The position numbers and the translations under genes are program-made. A stretch of DNA of 64,000 bases from the NCBI GenBank assembly GCA_037577475.1, contig CM075187.1:19498810-19562809 (forward strand), read 5' to 3'. This document shows, piece by piece, positions 13,701 through 25,840 of this stretch (its first letter is position 1; the number at the start of each line of letters is the position of its first letter). This DNA is from Chaunax sp. Z400 (lineage: Eukaryota; Chordata; Actinopteri; Lophiiformes; Chaunacidae). The notes beneath the pieces were generated by a model. That model did no database searches. It saw nothing but the letters and a program-made list of their open reading frames with translations, and was not told the origin of the DNA.

Positions 13701-14117
13701 TTTGTGGGGGTTTTTTTTGGTTGCATTCATATGTGCATCAGAGATGGCTTGCTTGATCTAGAGTGGAAGAGCGTGTTGAAACACTCCACCATACGCAGAG
13801 GTAGATCACTGAAGATGTTTGAACACTTAATTGGCTTAATAATGCTGATTGACTCATTTTACCACACATTTCAGTACAGAGCTATTTATAACCACACTGC
13901 TTTCGGGCACCACAGGCTCTGAATTTGATGGTAAGAGTGTCTTACGGCTGAACACAGAAAAAAAAAACAGCTGATCTTAACTAACTGCTATTCAAAAGGT
14001 TTCCTTTAATAACAGTTTTCCACATACCATAATCAGAAAATGTAAAATGTAAATGTCATTTACTCTAAATGGAAGAGGCACATTTGCTGAAAATTTGTAC
14101 ATTTTTTTATTAATTAA

Positions 14118-14310
14118 TAAAACTGTAAAACTTACTTTACAGTTCAATCTGAACAGTCTTCTGTTATCAATGCCGTACAGTGACATGCTCTAAACTGCAA
14201 TGCATTCTGGGACGAATAATATGTGATTACAGCACTTTAAGAGAATGCCATTATTTACAGGAATGTGCTGTAAACTAAACAGCAGAGCATCCTGGGGAGG
14301 TGAGAGAAAA
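14118..14310 (-). repeat. ACTGTA-rich dispersed repeat, partial copy (inverted)
   Basis: The reverse complement of this stretch matches the right half of the copies at 18,555-18,750 and 51,345-51,545. Shared blocks include GATGCTCTGCTGTT, AAATAATGGCATTCTCTT, GTGCTGTAATCAC, AGCATGTCACTGTA and ACTGTTCAGATT. No coding frame is seen. The family is probably a non-autonomous DNA element, but I cannot name it. Confidence 0.65.
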
Positions 14311-14487
14311 CAGAGGGAACTAAAATTGTCACATTCATGGCGACGTTACAACCTGTTCAGCCTTTTGTCCATCTGTCCACACATAACAGGTTTGATTCAT
14401 TTTTAATCATTTATTCTTTGTATTTTTCCATTTGTTAAATCATTAATATTATTATGATTGGGAGCAGTAACTGAATAGTTTAGTAGA

Positions 14488-14553
14488 GGCAGCTGCGGCT
14501 GAGCTGGTAGGGCAGTATTTCACTTATTGAAAGGTCAGTGGTTTGGTCCCCCC
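14488..14553 (+). repeat. degenerate tRNA-derived SINE head
   Basis: The stretch has an A-box-like GGCTGAGCTGG and a B-box-like GTGGTTTGGTCCCC at tRNA-like spacing, like the GTGGCTCAG..GTTCGATCCC head of common teleost SINEs. The B box is mutated and no clover-leaf acceptor stem is evident, so it is not a working tRNA gene. Confidence 0.45.
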
Positions 14554-17500
14554 AAATCTATGTTCAGTGACACTGAGCATTAAGTTTAAAGACATGTTTG
14601 AAACGAGAGACTGTAAGGACACCAGTGTTTAAATCAAATCTATAGGTGAAAACCTATCAGTATGGCTAAAAAAACAATTCTGAAAACATGTTTGTTTGTA
14701 ATTTGAGTGAATTGACCCTTCAAAGACAATCACTAAGTGTTATATTTGGTTGCATGAAATTGGTTCCTACTCCGATTCTGAGATTATTAGAATGTCAGTG
14801 GCTGATACCTTAGTGCCACTCAGTACATCTTCCTGTGGGACACTTCTATTAACTTCTTCAAATTAACAAAGCAGTCCCCTGGGATTGTAATAAAATCATT
14901 AAACTTGGCTGCAGTTTGCGTGACCTCAGATTTGCCCCCGACATTATGGAGATTCAATTACAATCAACTCGGGGAACACTATTCACTGTGGCATTTCCAT
15001 TATCTCATCTATGTAAGGGAGAAGCATTAGAAGCCACGGTGGACACTCATAAATTGTACAATACACACATACATCTGCATATAAATATCCAGGAAATGAC
15101 TGGTAAAGCTATTTAACCACCCATTGAACCGTCATTCACATCACACCATCATACTAATGCACCGGAGGGAGAGGAACAATAGATTGGAAGGAACAATAAA
15201 TGAAATATAAATCAGGACTTCGATTTCTGTAATGCTTTCATGAATGTCATGAAGTAGATCTTTTCAGAAAAGGTCAAAGAGGTACTTCAGAAGAGGAAAA
15301 ATGTTCCTGGTTTAAGTGTTAAAATCGGGAATGACTACAAAGTGACATCCTAGCTCAATACATTAAAGTGGACATCATTTACTTCTACTTTATGCTATGA
15401 AATTCAGTCTGAATCTAACCATTCTGATTAACAGTAACACGATAATCACTGTTGGAATGAGTCGTGCCAAGACTCAGCTTAGACACGAGAGCTGTTGTAC
15501 TCCATTTTTTCCAGGGGGAACAATGTGACATTTCCTGTCTGCCCAGTTTCTCAATGTTTTCACTGTGGTATTTTATTGCCAGCTATAAAGATGAAATGTG
15601 GGGGCTATTAGGGCTTTCTTCAGCACCACTGTGGTGCCCTCTCGAATAAACCAGTTAGGACGATGAGTTTGTAACTTTACTGCATCTCAACATCTGATAT
15701 GTTTTTAAGACATGTGCTAAAGCTAAGTCATGCAGTGATTCCCGACTTTGCATTATTCACCTGTGCCCTGGATTTAGGTCACATCTCATAAAATCACAAA
15801 TGGCCTCGGGGTTGGACACGCCAAAAAACTGTCCAGGTTCTCTTTTTTTGTTTTTTTTTACCCCCTTTCTCGCTTTCATTGTTCCTCCTATTGGGGAGCT
15901 CTAGCCAAAAACATCCGCAAAAATGTAGGCCTCAGATGAAAGATGAACAGAGCAAGGGTTGGGAGATGAGAGAGAGTCAAGAGAGTCGGGAAATATTGGA
16001 AACAGAAGTTGAACTGCAAGCTGCACTTCATGTAAATGAAGATATTAGCAACAACCATTGAAAAAGATTTTGAGAAAAAAATATTTTCTATCTGTGATGG
16101 GAATTTCTTATTTGCTGTGGGTTAACCCACTCCTCTGCAGGCACATACATCTTAACAACACGTGCACACACACAGCACACATACATGCACGTGGGTGGAC
16201 ACATGCACAAATACTTGACCCTGTGCAGACATGCCATAAATACTATCCCTCATCTTTTCACAATGAAGTGGCCACTTTGGTGCCCGTAGCACTGCTGATT
16301 GGTCATTCTTTACGAGCAGAGTGTCTGAGAGAGACTGGGAGTAGTTGTAGACCTAAGTGAAAGAAATCCTTCTGTCAGGGAGAGACAAAGCTGTGAACTG
16401 TCAGTGAGCTGGAAATGCTGCATTGGTGGCCAAGAAAACAGCTAAATCCACAATGAAGATGTCCACTTTGAATCGCTTGTTCAAAGCTCCTAATGTAAAG
16501 AGAAAGCCCTCCCCGATCCTCTGGATCTCTCCTATTCATAAATAATCGGAATTCTCATCCATTTCAAGTAAAAACAAATCGGTCCAGTGTGACTTCAAAG
16601 CATTGCTGCATTATGAGTTTACAACCATGACACAGAGAAATGTTACAGGGGCTTTGGCCAATGAGGAGGGGGTGTTCTCTTTCTCATGGCTTGGGCAATC
16701 CACTGTTCTGGACGTCTTGGTGAATTTGAGCTGACTCACAAACGAGTGTGGCTCTCTAAAAATACACAAGCTTGACTGTCGTGCAAGCAGTGCTGACAGT
16801 TGTACTTGGAGTGTGACTGATGGATACAAAGAGTTTTCTAGACACCCAAAGCCACCGTATCCCTTCACATTCCACGGATGAGGAATGGAAATTTGCTTAC
16901 ACAAGTCTTCAAGTGTTTGCATCCTTGTGACAACATGGCTAAATGTTCTGTTTGGGCACATCCATAAAAGATTCAGAGGCAAATGTCTGAGCAGTTCCCC
17001 TGCGAACAAAATGTAATGCCATTGACCTGCTTCTTAAGTAGTAAGTCCAACATGAGTGCGTGTTAGCAAGACATTTTGATGTAGATAACATACATTCTAA
17101 TTATCATAAACAAACAAAATAAGTGCTGCTGAAGAAATTGGCTGCTAACACTGTGAGCTTAAAACTACAAAATAAATATTCTTTTTAAAAGACAGTGGAG
17201 TGCTGGTGGTGTGTTGGATTATGCAGTATAGGATATTTGCATATATAATATATTTTCCATTGAAATATAGGATAGTTCAAGCCTAGGGTCTGAGAGGGTC
17301 TGGGGTATTTTCTCAATTTTTACATACCTTCTTAAATTTACCTTTTTAAGCCTGTCATAAAAAAGTATTTCCTATTAAAATCTACAGCACAATCTCAGAC
17401 TTATTTAAGATGAGTCCATTTGTCCAAGAGAAGTCTTTAAATAGATAATCTGACCCAAAACCTCAAAAGTTTCATTCTGATTGTTGAGACTGTTCAAATC

Positions 17501-17837
17501 TTTTGTCAAAACTTACATTCACTCATATAGATGAATTGTTTTTGTGCTTGAAAAGGGTTTATGAAAGTCTAAGGGTTCACAGAATTAGTGGAATATTTAA
17601 ATAAAACAGTGATAAATTTTAAGCAGAGTGTGTTTGTCACTCTACTTTCACCATATGTTATAGGGACTGCGATATACCTGGGCTGAATAATGACTTTGTA
17701 CTACATATGAAGCTTCATAGGATGTGTGGAAATAAAAATGTGCATAACAGTTTTTGAAACACTTCTTTTATCAATCAAATACTTGTCATATGTAAAAATC
17801 CCACAGACAAAAAAACAAGCGATTCCACCAATACACT

Positions 17838-18750
17838 TTAAAGGACTGCACTGTATTTTTAACCATTTCTTACTGTAAAAGTGTAGGCATGTGCATGTTT
17901 TTACATTTGATATAGCCCTGTCATATTAAAGGCTTTTTATATATAAGACCCTTGAGAGTGCCTCAGTTTTATGGTTAATTTGTGAATGGATCCCACTGAA
18001 GAGCACCAAGGGGACACCACTTCCCCACACCCAAGCAGCACTCCATGCATGTTTTGTTTGACCATTTCTTACTGTACTTAAGAATTACAGTCTTTTACTA
18101 GAATTAAAAATATAGCTCATTACTGTATTCTATTTATTTTCTATTCTGTTTAATTTGAAACACACTACTGGTCACAGTTTTGTCAGTAAATTACTGTTTA
18201 ATTACCAAAATGTAAACTCAAAGTGGTTTACAGTGCAAGCAATTGTCCCCTTTCATACACAGAGGCTATAACTTCATCAGGAGGGATGACCATTTTCAGA
18301 ATCACACACACACACCGATTGAACATGTAGACTGCAGGTGCCAGGGATCGAACCGCCAACCTTCCAATAATAATAATAACAACAATAATACTAACAATAA
18401 GAAATAATAATAAAAGTACTAAATAATTAAAACTTTCTAATACGCCTTGACAGGGATAATGGTACGCCATTGACACTTTGAGGGAGAATAAAAATGGTGA
18501 CATGTAGCAGCCTTCAATTTTCAAACTTTAGTTTCCACCCTTTTCTTTCACCTTCCCATAATGCTCAGCTATTTACAGTTGAGTTTACTGTACATTCCCA
18601 TAAATAATGGCATTCTCTTAAAGTGCTGTAATCATGTATTATTTCTTCCGGACTGCGTTGGAGTTTGCTGCATGTCACTGTATGACATTAATACAGTAGA
18701 ATACTGCTCAGATTTCACTGTAAACTTACTTCAGTGTAGGTCACTGTGAG
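17838..18750 (+). repeat. ACTGTA-rich dispersed repeat, long copy
   Basis: This copy is collinear with the one at 50,775-51,545 in three blocks: a left part with ACCATTTCTTACTGTA and ACACACTACTGGTCA, a middle with GAACATGTAGACTGC and AACCGCCAACCTT, and a right part with ATAATGGCATTCTCTT and GCATGTCACTGTATGACATT. An AAT/AAC simple repeat (18,363-18,415) lies inside it. Confidence 0.65.
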
Positions 18751-19151
18751 TCACATATACGATCATGCGAGAGTGAGGAGAGTCTATGGATTCCAGCAAC
18801 ATTTAAACCCTATTTCAGGTCAGTTTTATCACAAAGATATTAAAAGAAACACAGGCACATTTTTTTGATTTTTTTTTGTTAAGCTCTTAAGACCTAATTA
18901 AAGGGTCACGGGTCAAAAAGGGTACAACCTCTTCTTTCGAGGTTTATTTTCACTCTATTTGATGAGGCAGAGAAAAGTCCAAACTTATAAATTTACGTTT
19001 AATAAGGCCATAGAAAGAAACTGTTATAATAACCTTAGATCAAGACCAATTAATTATAATTAAAAATCAGGGAACAGTCTTGTAAAATAATTTTCAAACC
19101 CTTTTTGTAGGTAATTATCAGTAAACTTCTAGATAAAGAAGAGTAACCCAC

Positions 19152-19314
19152 CTGCAATAGTTGTGCCTACCCAATCCACCCTCTCCATTGGGGTATTTGA
19201 GCGTGTTGTAAGGGTGCTGGAAGGTCTCATTCCAGAAGAGGCAGGGTTTACCACCATGAAGGCTGGTCTGGTTCTGGAAGCCCCTGTAGTCCTCTCCGTT
19301 GGCAGTGAAACACT
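19152..19314 (-). CDS. kremen1: kremen1 exon 2 (N-terminal two thirds of kringle domain)
   Basis: This 163-base exon has acceptor CTCTTTTCAG and donor GTGGGT, entering in phase 1 and leaving in phase 2. It encodes residues 27-80 of the protein (numbered without the microexon) and begins ECFTANGEDYRG, the start of the Kremen kringle. Kringle cysteines 1-3 are visible at residues 28, 51 (KPCLFWNETFQ) and 80 (HNYC). The stretch YNTLKYPNGEGGLG is, to my knowledge, typical of Kremen1 rather than Kremen2. Two N-glycosylation sequons occur, NQT at residue 41 and NET at residue 55. The kringle is part of the ectodomain needed for Dkk and LRP6 binding. An in-frame open reading frame continues past the donor but loses all similarity there, which supports the splice site. 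Confidence 0.95.
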
Positions 19315-22300
19315 CTGAAAAGAGGGAAATGAGATGAAGAAAGTGAGAGAATTTACTGGTGTCTGCAATGAGAGACTGGACCATCCATTAAGATGGCGAG
19401 AGCTTTTAAACAGGCATGTAAAAGGCAGTCACATATGCGACCTGCTTTATGGGGAATCAGTGAAATAATCTCATGCTATTAAAATGTTTTTAACATGTCT
19501 GGAATGATCACAGTCAATAAGTCTGTAATGTGTTCTTTGCCCGGGCTCAATTCATTTCAGCTCTGGCCAAACGTGTTACAGCCAGATCAATCACGGTATT
19601 GTTTCAATTAATGTCAACGCAGGAGCGCAGGAAAAAAATGCCCGCTGATAAACAACAAAAGCAAACATGGCTTGAATTTCCAGGAAGTATATGACAACCA
19701 TATGGCCAAGTCAGAGACAGCGAGTGAGAAAGAAAGAGAGCTCGGTTCCCAAGGCAAAACAATGGCTGGTGGAAGGCTTTTCTTCCCTGAAAGAGGGAAT
19801 TCAAATAAACAATGGCTGATGAGAGCGTGACGAGCCATCACCGCTCATCGTTCTCAGCCTTGGGGAGCTCCCGTCAAAAAAGTTTTAACACCTACAACCG
19901 AATTCCTCTTTGGATTGCATTACGATGGAAAACATAATTATGTGACTGTTATGATTACTTGCACATGCCGGTGCTCATTATTGCTATGTCTGTTAAAAAA
20001 GCAGGATAACCCTTTACTGTACCCAGCATAATAAAATAAGAAAAACACACTCTTTACTGTCTAAGTATGACAACAACTTGCCAAGAGTAGATGCAACGTT
20101 ACCACAAGAGCAAGTTCTGACGAACTCATATGCACATTCTTAAAACATACATTACACTATCTAGTGTTAACTTGTCCTTTGCAACAAATTCATATCATGC
20201 CTGTCAATCAAACATTAATAAGGAAAAAACAACACCCGCTTGTTTGGCTCATCTCCTCAGGGTCTTGTTGCTATGTACGCGGTTAGCCCATGACCGGACC
20301 CTTTTATCAAGTCAAGCTGTCTGGGCTGAGTATGAGCTCATGCATTGCAATATGACAGTCATTATACCCCTCAGTGAGCCAGCTGTGCTCGTGGTCTCTC
20401 TCATTCTCTTTCAAGTCCAAGGTTTCCCAACTTCCTCTCTCCTTTCTTGTCATCTGCTCTCCTCTCTCAGAATTCTCCACTCTTTCTCCTCTGCTGCTTT
20501 GCCTTTTCAGCATACGTGCAGTAGAGACAAACATTGCTCTGGTGGGTCGCATAGGCAGCTTTGTAATGCAACTTTTGCAGTCTGTTGCAAGGTCCATCCT
20601 CAGATGGCAGCCTCTACATGTTGTTTCACAGGTTGAGAGGAGCCAGGTAGCATTAGTAATGACTAATTAGTCATTAGTAATGGTTAAAAGACTAAAAAAA
20701 TGTTATTTTTTATTTGTGGGACTCCCAAATCAATCTTCTCTGTGCTGATGACATTAAATTCATGAAAAGAATGTGAATTAAAGATGAAATAAATGCTTTT
20801 AGACATCCATGCGTTTCCCATACTTTCTACAATATATTGCAGTGTCTACAGTAGTTAACTTGCACATGAACACACATTCCAGCCTCTTGCATCCACCGCA
20901 GAAGTACTGCTAACACTTCATTTTGGAGTAAATCAGAGGCTGCTCTCAGCATGTCGGCCAAATTTGATTTTAATTAAAGTTGTTTTGGCTGTTCTGTTCA
21001 GTCAAGCTTAACATTCATCCATCCATCGTCTAGCTGACAGGAGTTCAATGACAACAAGGAGCTGCCGGGGTTCAGGTTCCTGTAATTATGATTCCACTCT
21101 GTTACCTATAAATGGCTCCCCTGTCTCTTGGTAAATTAATACTGGCATGGCATGCAAGGATATCAACCACCAGATTGTAAATCCACTAGTGGGAATGTGG
21201 CTGAGGCTGATCACGCCTCCATGAGATTAGAAAAACAACTTAATGGTGTTACAACAGGGGTCATGCTCTTGCTACCCTTGCACAAGTGATGAGAGGGGCT
21301 GAAGGAAACAAGGAATCATCAAGTTGACAGCAGAGGACAGGCAAGCAGTTAAATAATCCATATTTGTACAGTAAGGTCCAAATTGCATGTGCAAAGGATG
21401 CAGATGACCCCCATGGAGCAGTGTTTAACTTTGGGGGTAAGTGAGTGTTCTGATGCCAACATAAGCTTCACCTGCCCCGGGTTAAAGAATGTTGGTATTG
21501 GGATACATATTGTATAATATCATACAAACTTTTGGAATACGGGAACCAGATGATGAAGTTTCATTGCATTTACATTACATTTTTCTGGATGCCAGCAGCC
21601 ATGGCAACAGAAAGAGAAGGAAACACTGTTATTGAGAGTTTGGCAGCAGCTCAAGCACAATCATGAGTCACTGCTCCCCAAAAGCAATCATGACTGTTGC
21701 TGCCCCAGTCGGAGAGGATAACATCAGGCAGGAAGAGGGCACCCGGCTGCATCCCAAATGAGCACACGTCCTTCAAATATCTTATCCTGGAAAACAGTGG
21801 GTATTAAAATGACTGAGCTTGGCCACGTGCAGCGCTGCTCAATACACTGTTGAACAATAAAAAGCAAAATGACTTTGTAAATGTCTCCTCTCCTTTCCTC
21901 CTTCAGGAAGGTTTAGGATGACGGAGAGCTTGTCTGCACATGGTCTGCTTGGAACGAGCTGCTGCTGACAATCATTCTGCCCTTCTGTGACCAAGTTAGC
22001 TTTCCAGGACGAGACACTAAATACGGCAGCGTTTTGCCACCAGGAGAGGGATGCGGGGTGTTCCATGTGGCTTCAAGCCACCATTTGTGGTGAGACTGGG
22101 AAGTAGCCGATCTGCAAGGACTGAGAAGATAAGTGAGGCCATCATGAAGATGAATGGTCCATTTAAGAGCCTTGCGGATGGCCACAGATCAATCAAGCTA
22201 AGAGAAAAGGCCAGCTTAACGTTGGAGCAGTGTGAATATGAGCATTTTATCCTTGTCCTGGAGGAAAAGAAGAGCTCATCTGCTGATTGGACAGTTGCCA

Positions 22301-25300
22301 CTTCAGGCTCACTCCCCTCCAAACCCGCCCAGCCCCCAACTCACACCCCTTTCCTTGTAACCAAGCAACTGTTGCGCTCTTGTCACATGGGCTTGGGCTT
22401 TCTTGTGGTTTCATCATAGGCCGTGATGGGAAACAGAACCACCACCGCATGAAAGATGGAGAGAAGGGGGGGAAAGCCTCCTATAAAATGCATTCAGATC
22501 TACAAATAGAAAAAGTCCGGGAAAGGGAAAAGGAAGACTCGCCCTTGACCAAGCCCTGCACTGACAGAATACTGCACCACCCCAGCAATGAGAGAAGAAG
22601 AAAGAAAAAAAAGAACATGCACAGCATCGTTGAGAGAGAGCAAATCGCCCTGTTATTACATTTGTTGGGATTTGTGGCTAATGACTTCCACATTGCAACT
22701 TCAAATGCACTTGATGCTATGAAAAAAGAGGAGGGAGAGAGAGAGAGAGAGAAAAAAAGGAGCCATATGATCTCAAGAAGACAAACAAACAAGCTTGCAA
22801 ACAAATGGTTTCTCTGAAACGTGTTGTCAGGTGACACAAAAGCACTTATTTGTTGTGTTTGCTACAAGGGATGAAAAGCAGCGATAATTAGAGACGACTG
22901 CTTCCTTGCAGAGGGCTGACATAAAGAGCTTCCTTCCATCTTTATTATATGCTTTGAGCTCTGGGCACAGCAAAACAGCTTTAGTGGATCAGCAATATTT
23001 CCATTAGAATGAAATTATACCTCCGTGCGTGATAAAACATGCATCTAAAACTTAATTTGTATCGGCACTTACAACACCCAAAAATGGAGGCTTAGCATTT
23101 AGAACATACAAGAATTCAGAGACCTTCCAATGTTGACAAACAAACATGAGTGCAGATTACTAACGCACAATCTGCTTCAGTATGTTTCCCCTCTACTGTG
23201 TCCTGGTAGCCATTATTGTTGTGAGCCTCATTAATGTCAGTGTAGTAGAACAGAGGCCAGGGACAGGCCAAAACAGGCCAGATGTAGCAGATTACAGATT
23301 TCTTTTCTGGGGGGGACACAGCTGGCTGCAACACAAGTCTGGTTCTTCTTTTCTAAACAGCATCTATTTCCACATCAAAACCACTTCAGAGGATCACAGG
23401 AGGCCTGCTCCACTCTTATTATCCAGGTTTTCACAGATAGCCACAAACTCAGTGAGGCTCTGATAATGAACTCATTTGTTGCTGAGGAGAAGTCAGTGAA
23501 TCGTTGAGGGGTGACTTGGAAGTTAATGGACTACACCTCACCTCTTTGCTTCTCTGATCTCCCGTCCTCTAAAAGGTTTTTTATAAGTGACCTCAGGAGA
23601 GACGACCAATGAAAGTGTAAAAAAAGTGTCCTAAGTGATGAGAACAGAAATGTGCAATGGCTCAATGGGAATTTATGGTCCCTCTTTTTGTTTCGTGCTT
23701 TTGTCATTGTAGTAGACCTTGATAACCATGTCATAAATCAAGATTCATTCAGACCCAAAATAGCCTCCATCACCCCCATTCTTCCTGCAAAAACTGTGCT
23801 TCACCATCTCCTGAGTTCACTACCACAGTAGCCACAGACCCACAGGACTCCTGCCAAAGTTACTGGGTAGCACCTATAAAACATGGCCCCATCTCATTCT
23901 AGTGCGGCCCCTATGATTTAGTTCCGTAATGGAAAGAGTTTAATCTGTTGGAGCCAGCGGTGGGCTAATGCACTGCCAAAAAACCCTGATTGAAGTTGCT
24001 TGTCACAAAAATGGAAAGCATAAAATGTTGGGTTTTTTTTGCCATAAGCTGTTCTGTTATGTTATATATCCAGTGATTTTACAAAATCATTCAGCAAACA
24101 TACTGAAGCAGATAAATTAACTTTAGCAGGATTTCCCGTAGTGACCAGAATGATACCTGAGAAAACACAGCATAGACGGAATAAGGGTATAGTTTTGGCT
24201 CTGCGAGTGGACAAGGATGGAATGAGGTGAGACGATTTTGGGTTTTCGCTTGGCAGACGATCGGGGAGTGACTGATGGACTGCAGATTCTGACAATGACG
24301 TAAAGGACATTCAGGGACTTGCTGAAAATCTGGGGGGGGAAAAAATCCACTGGCAAAATGTTGACATCAGGGGCCCACCAGCCAACCTGACATGTGGGTG
24401 GATGAGGTGTCGCCTTCAATTACCTCATTCAGGAACCTCCTTGCTGTTTCCTCTAGTCGTAATCAACATCTGCTTAAAAACAGGCTAAAGTTCAAAACAT
24501 GATTAAAAGCTTCTTCACCTCTAACGCTGTCCTTGTTTTCAAGATTTTCTCGCACACACACACAGAACCACACACCTCTTCATACAACAAGAAGACAGAG
24601 GTTACAGGGTTAAGCAAATAGAATGTGAAATCTACCGCATACTCAACACATTTCACTGAACATGCTCTACAACAACTCCGACACCAGAGTAAACAAAACG
24701 TAGGGGAGAGAGCAGGGACTGGGAATGAGAGCAGGAGGGTGGGAGCGGAGATAGAGAAGCCAGGATGGGCTGGTGATCAGTTCAGAGCTTTCAAAAGGTG
24801 CACAATTAGTGCGTCGGGGATCGATCAATCATAAATTAAACCAAGCTGCAAATTAAGCTGACCTTGGAGACTGAAGAAATGCTTGTGAAAGACAAAGCGG
24901 TGGCAGGGGAAGCAGGATTAAGCAGGAAAGAAAGAAGAGAGAAAAACAGAGAGGCAGAGTGAGTCAGGGTGGGACAAAGACCGTTTTTATGATCCCGCAG
25001 ATTGTTAACCAAGTCTCTAATTTTCTCCTTCTAGTGCACAGCGCCAATGAAATGAACACCGGGTTTATTTCACATTTATCCATGTCACAGACAAGCTCGA
25101 CAAAGCTCAGGCTTGTAAAATTAACAGCAAACACAAAGTTAGCATCTACAAGTTTGGAGTTTGGAGGTACATATCTCATTCCAGAGAACCTCTGTGGCAC
25201 AGCTGCATGCTGGGGCCCTTACTAGGAAACAACCAATAAAGGCCTTAAGAGAGCAGAAAATATGTAATGCTAATGCACGTATAACGTGAGGAAAACAACA

Positions 25301-25782
25301 CATTCCCATATGGGTTCCTCATCAATTTCTGGCTTGTGATACAAGACATGATGGTTCAATGTTGCTAATGGCTGTGCAAGCCTCGCATGGGGGTGTTTCA
25401 AGCTTTCTCTCTTCGTGTTTTGCCTGCACATGGTTGGTAAAATGATCGCTCAGTCATCTTGTACTGTAAGATGCCCTGATAAACATATGCTGTGACAAAA
25501 CATCCATAAATCGTCCCTCCTGCCCACATCTTTCTAGGTCTTTTTTTCTCCTTCTCCCCCTTCATACCCATACGTCCCCCAGATGTACTTACGGTAAGAA
25601 TTAAAGGGAGCAATTTCCATCAGTAGAGCATTTGTATTTTAAGATGAAGGGATCGCACACACACACACACTGACACACTAACATGCACACAAGCTCCTTT
25701 GTTCCCTCAGTAGTAGGGCCAGTGTCATTGTGGCGATGCCATTCTCACCCATTCATCACTGGGCTGTAGATATCACCTACTA

Positions 25783-25840
25783 AGTGTGTATGTGTGTGGG
25801 TGTGTGTGTGTGTGAGCATATATGTGTGAGTGTGTTGGAG
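25783..25840. repeat. imperfect (TG)n microsatellite
   Basis: TG repeat broken by TATG, GGTG and AGCATATA segments. Confidence 0.8.

Larger units (their letters stand above)
11057..19151 (-). other. kremen1: kremen1 intron 2
   Basis: This 8.1-kb intron sits between the two kringle exons. It contains a GT microsatellite (13,652-13,700), one inverted copy (14,118-14,310) and one long copy (about 17,838-18,750) of an ACTGTA-rich repeat, and a degenerate tRNA-like SINE head (14,488-14,553). I see nothing else that can be named. Confidence 0.85.

Noticed and set aside
14488..14553. Possible tRNA gene
   Set aside because: A- and B-box-like motifs are present, but the stems do not pair properly and the B box is mutated; better explained as a SINE head.
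20130..20636. 168-codon open frame on the plus strand
   Set aside because: Ser/Leu/Cys-rich translation of pyrimidine-rich DNA without domains; it overlaps other open frames on both strands.
22051..22817. Overlapping open frames of 122 and 176 codons on the plus strand
   Set aside because: Low-complexity Lys/Glu/Arg-rich ending from GA-rich DNA, no known motifs, and opposite frames equally open.
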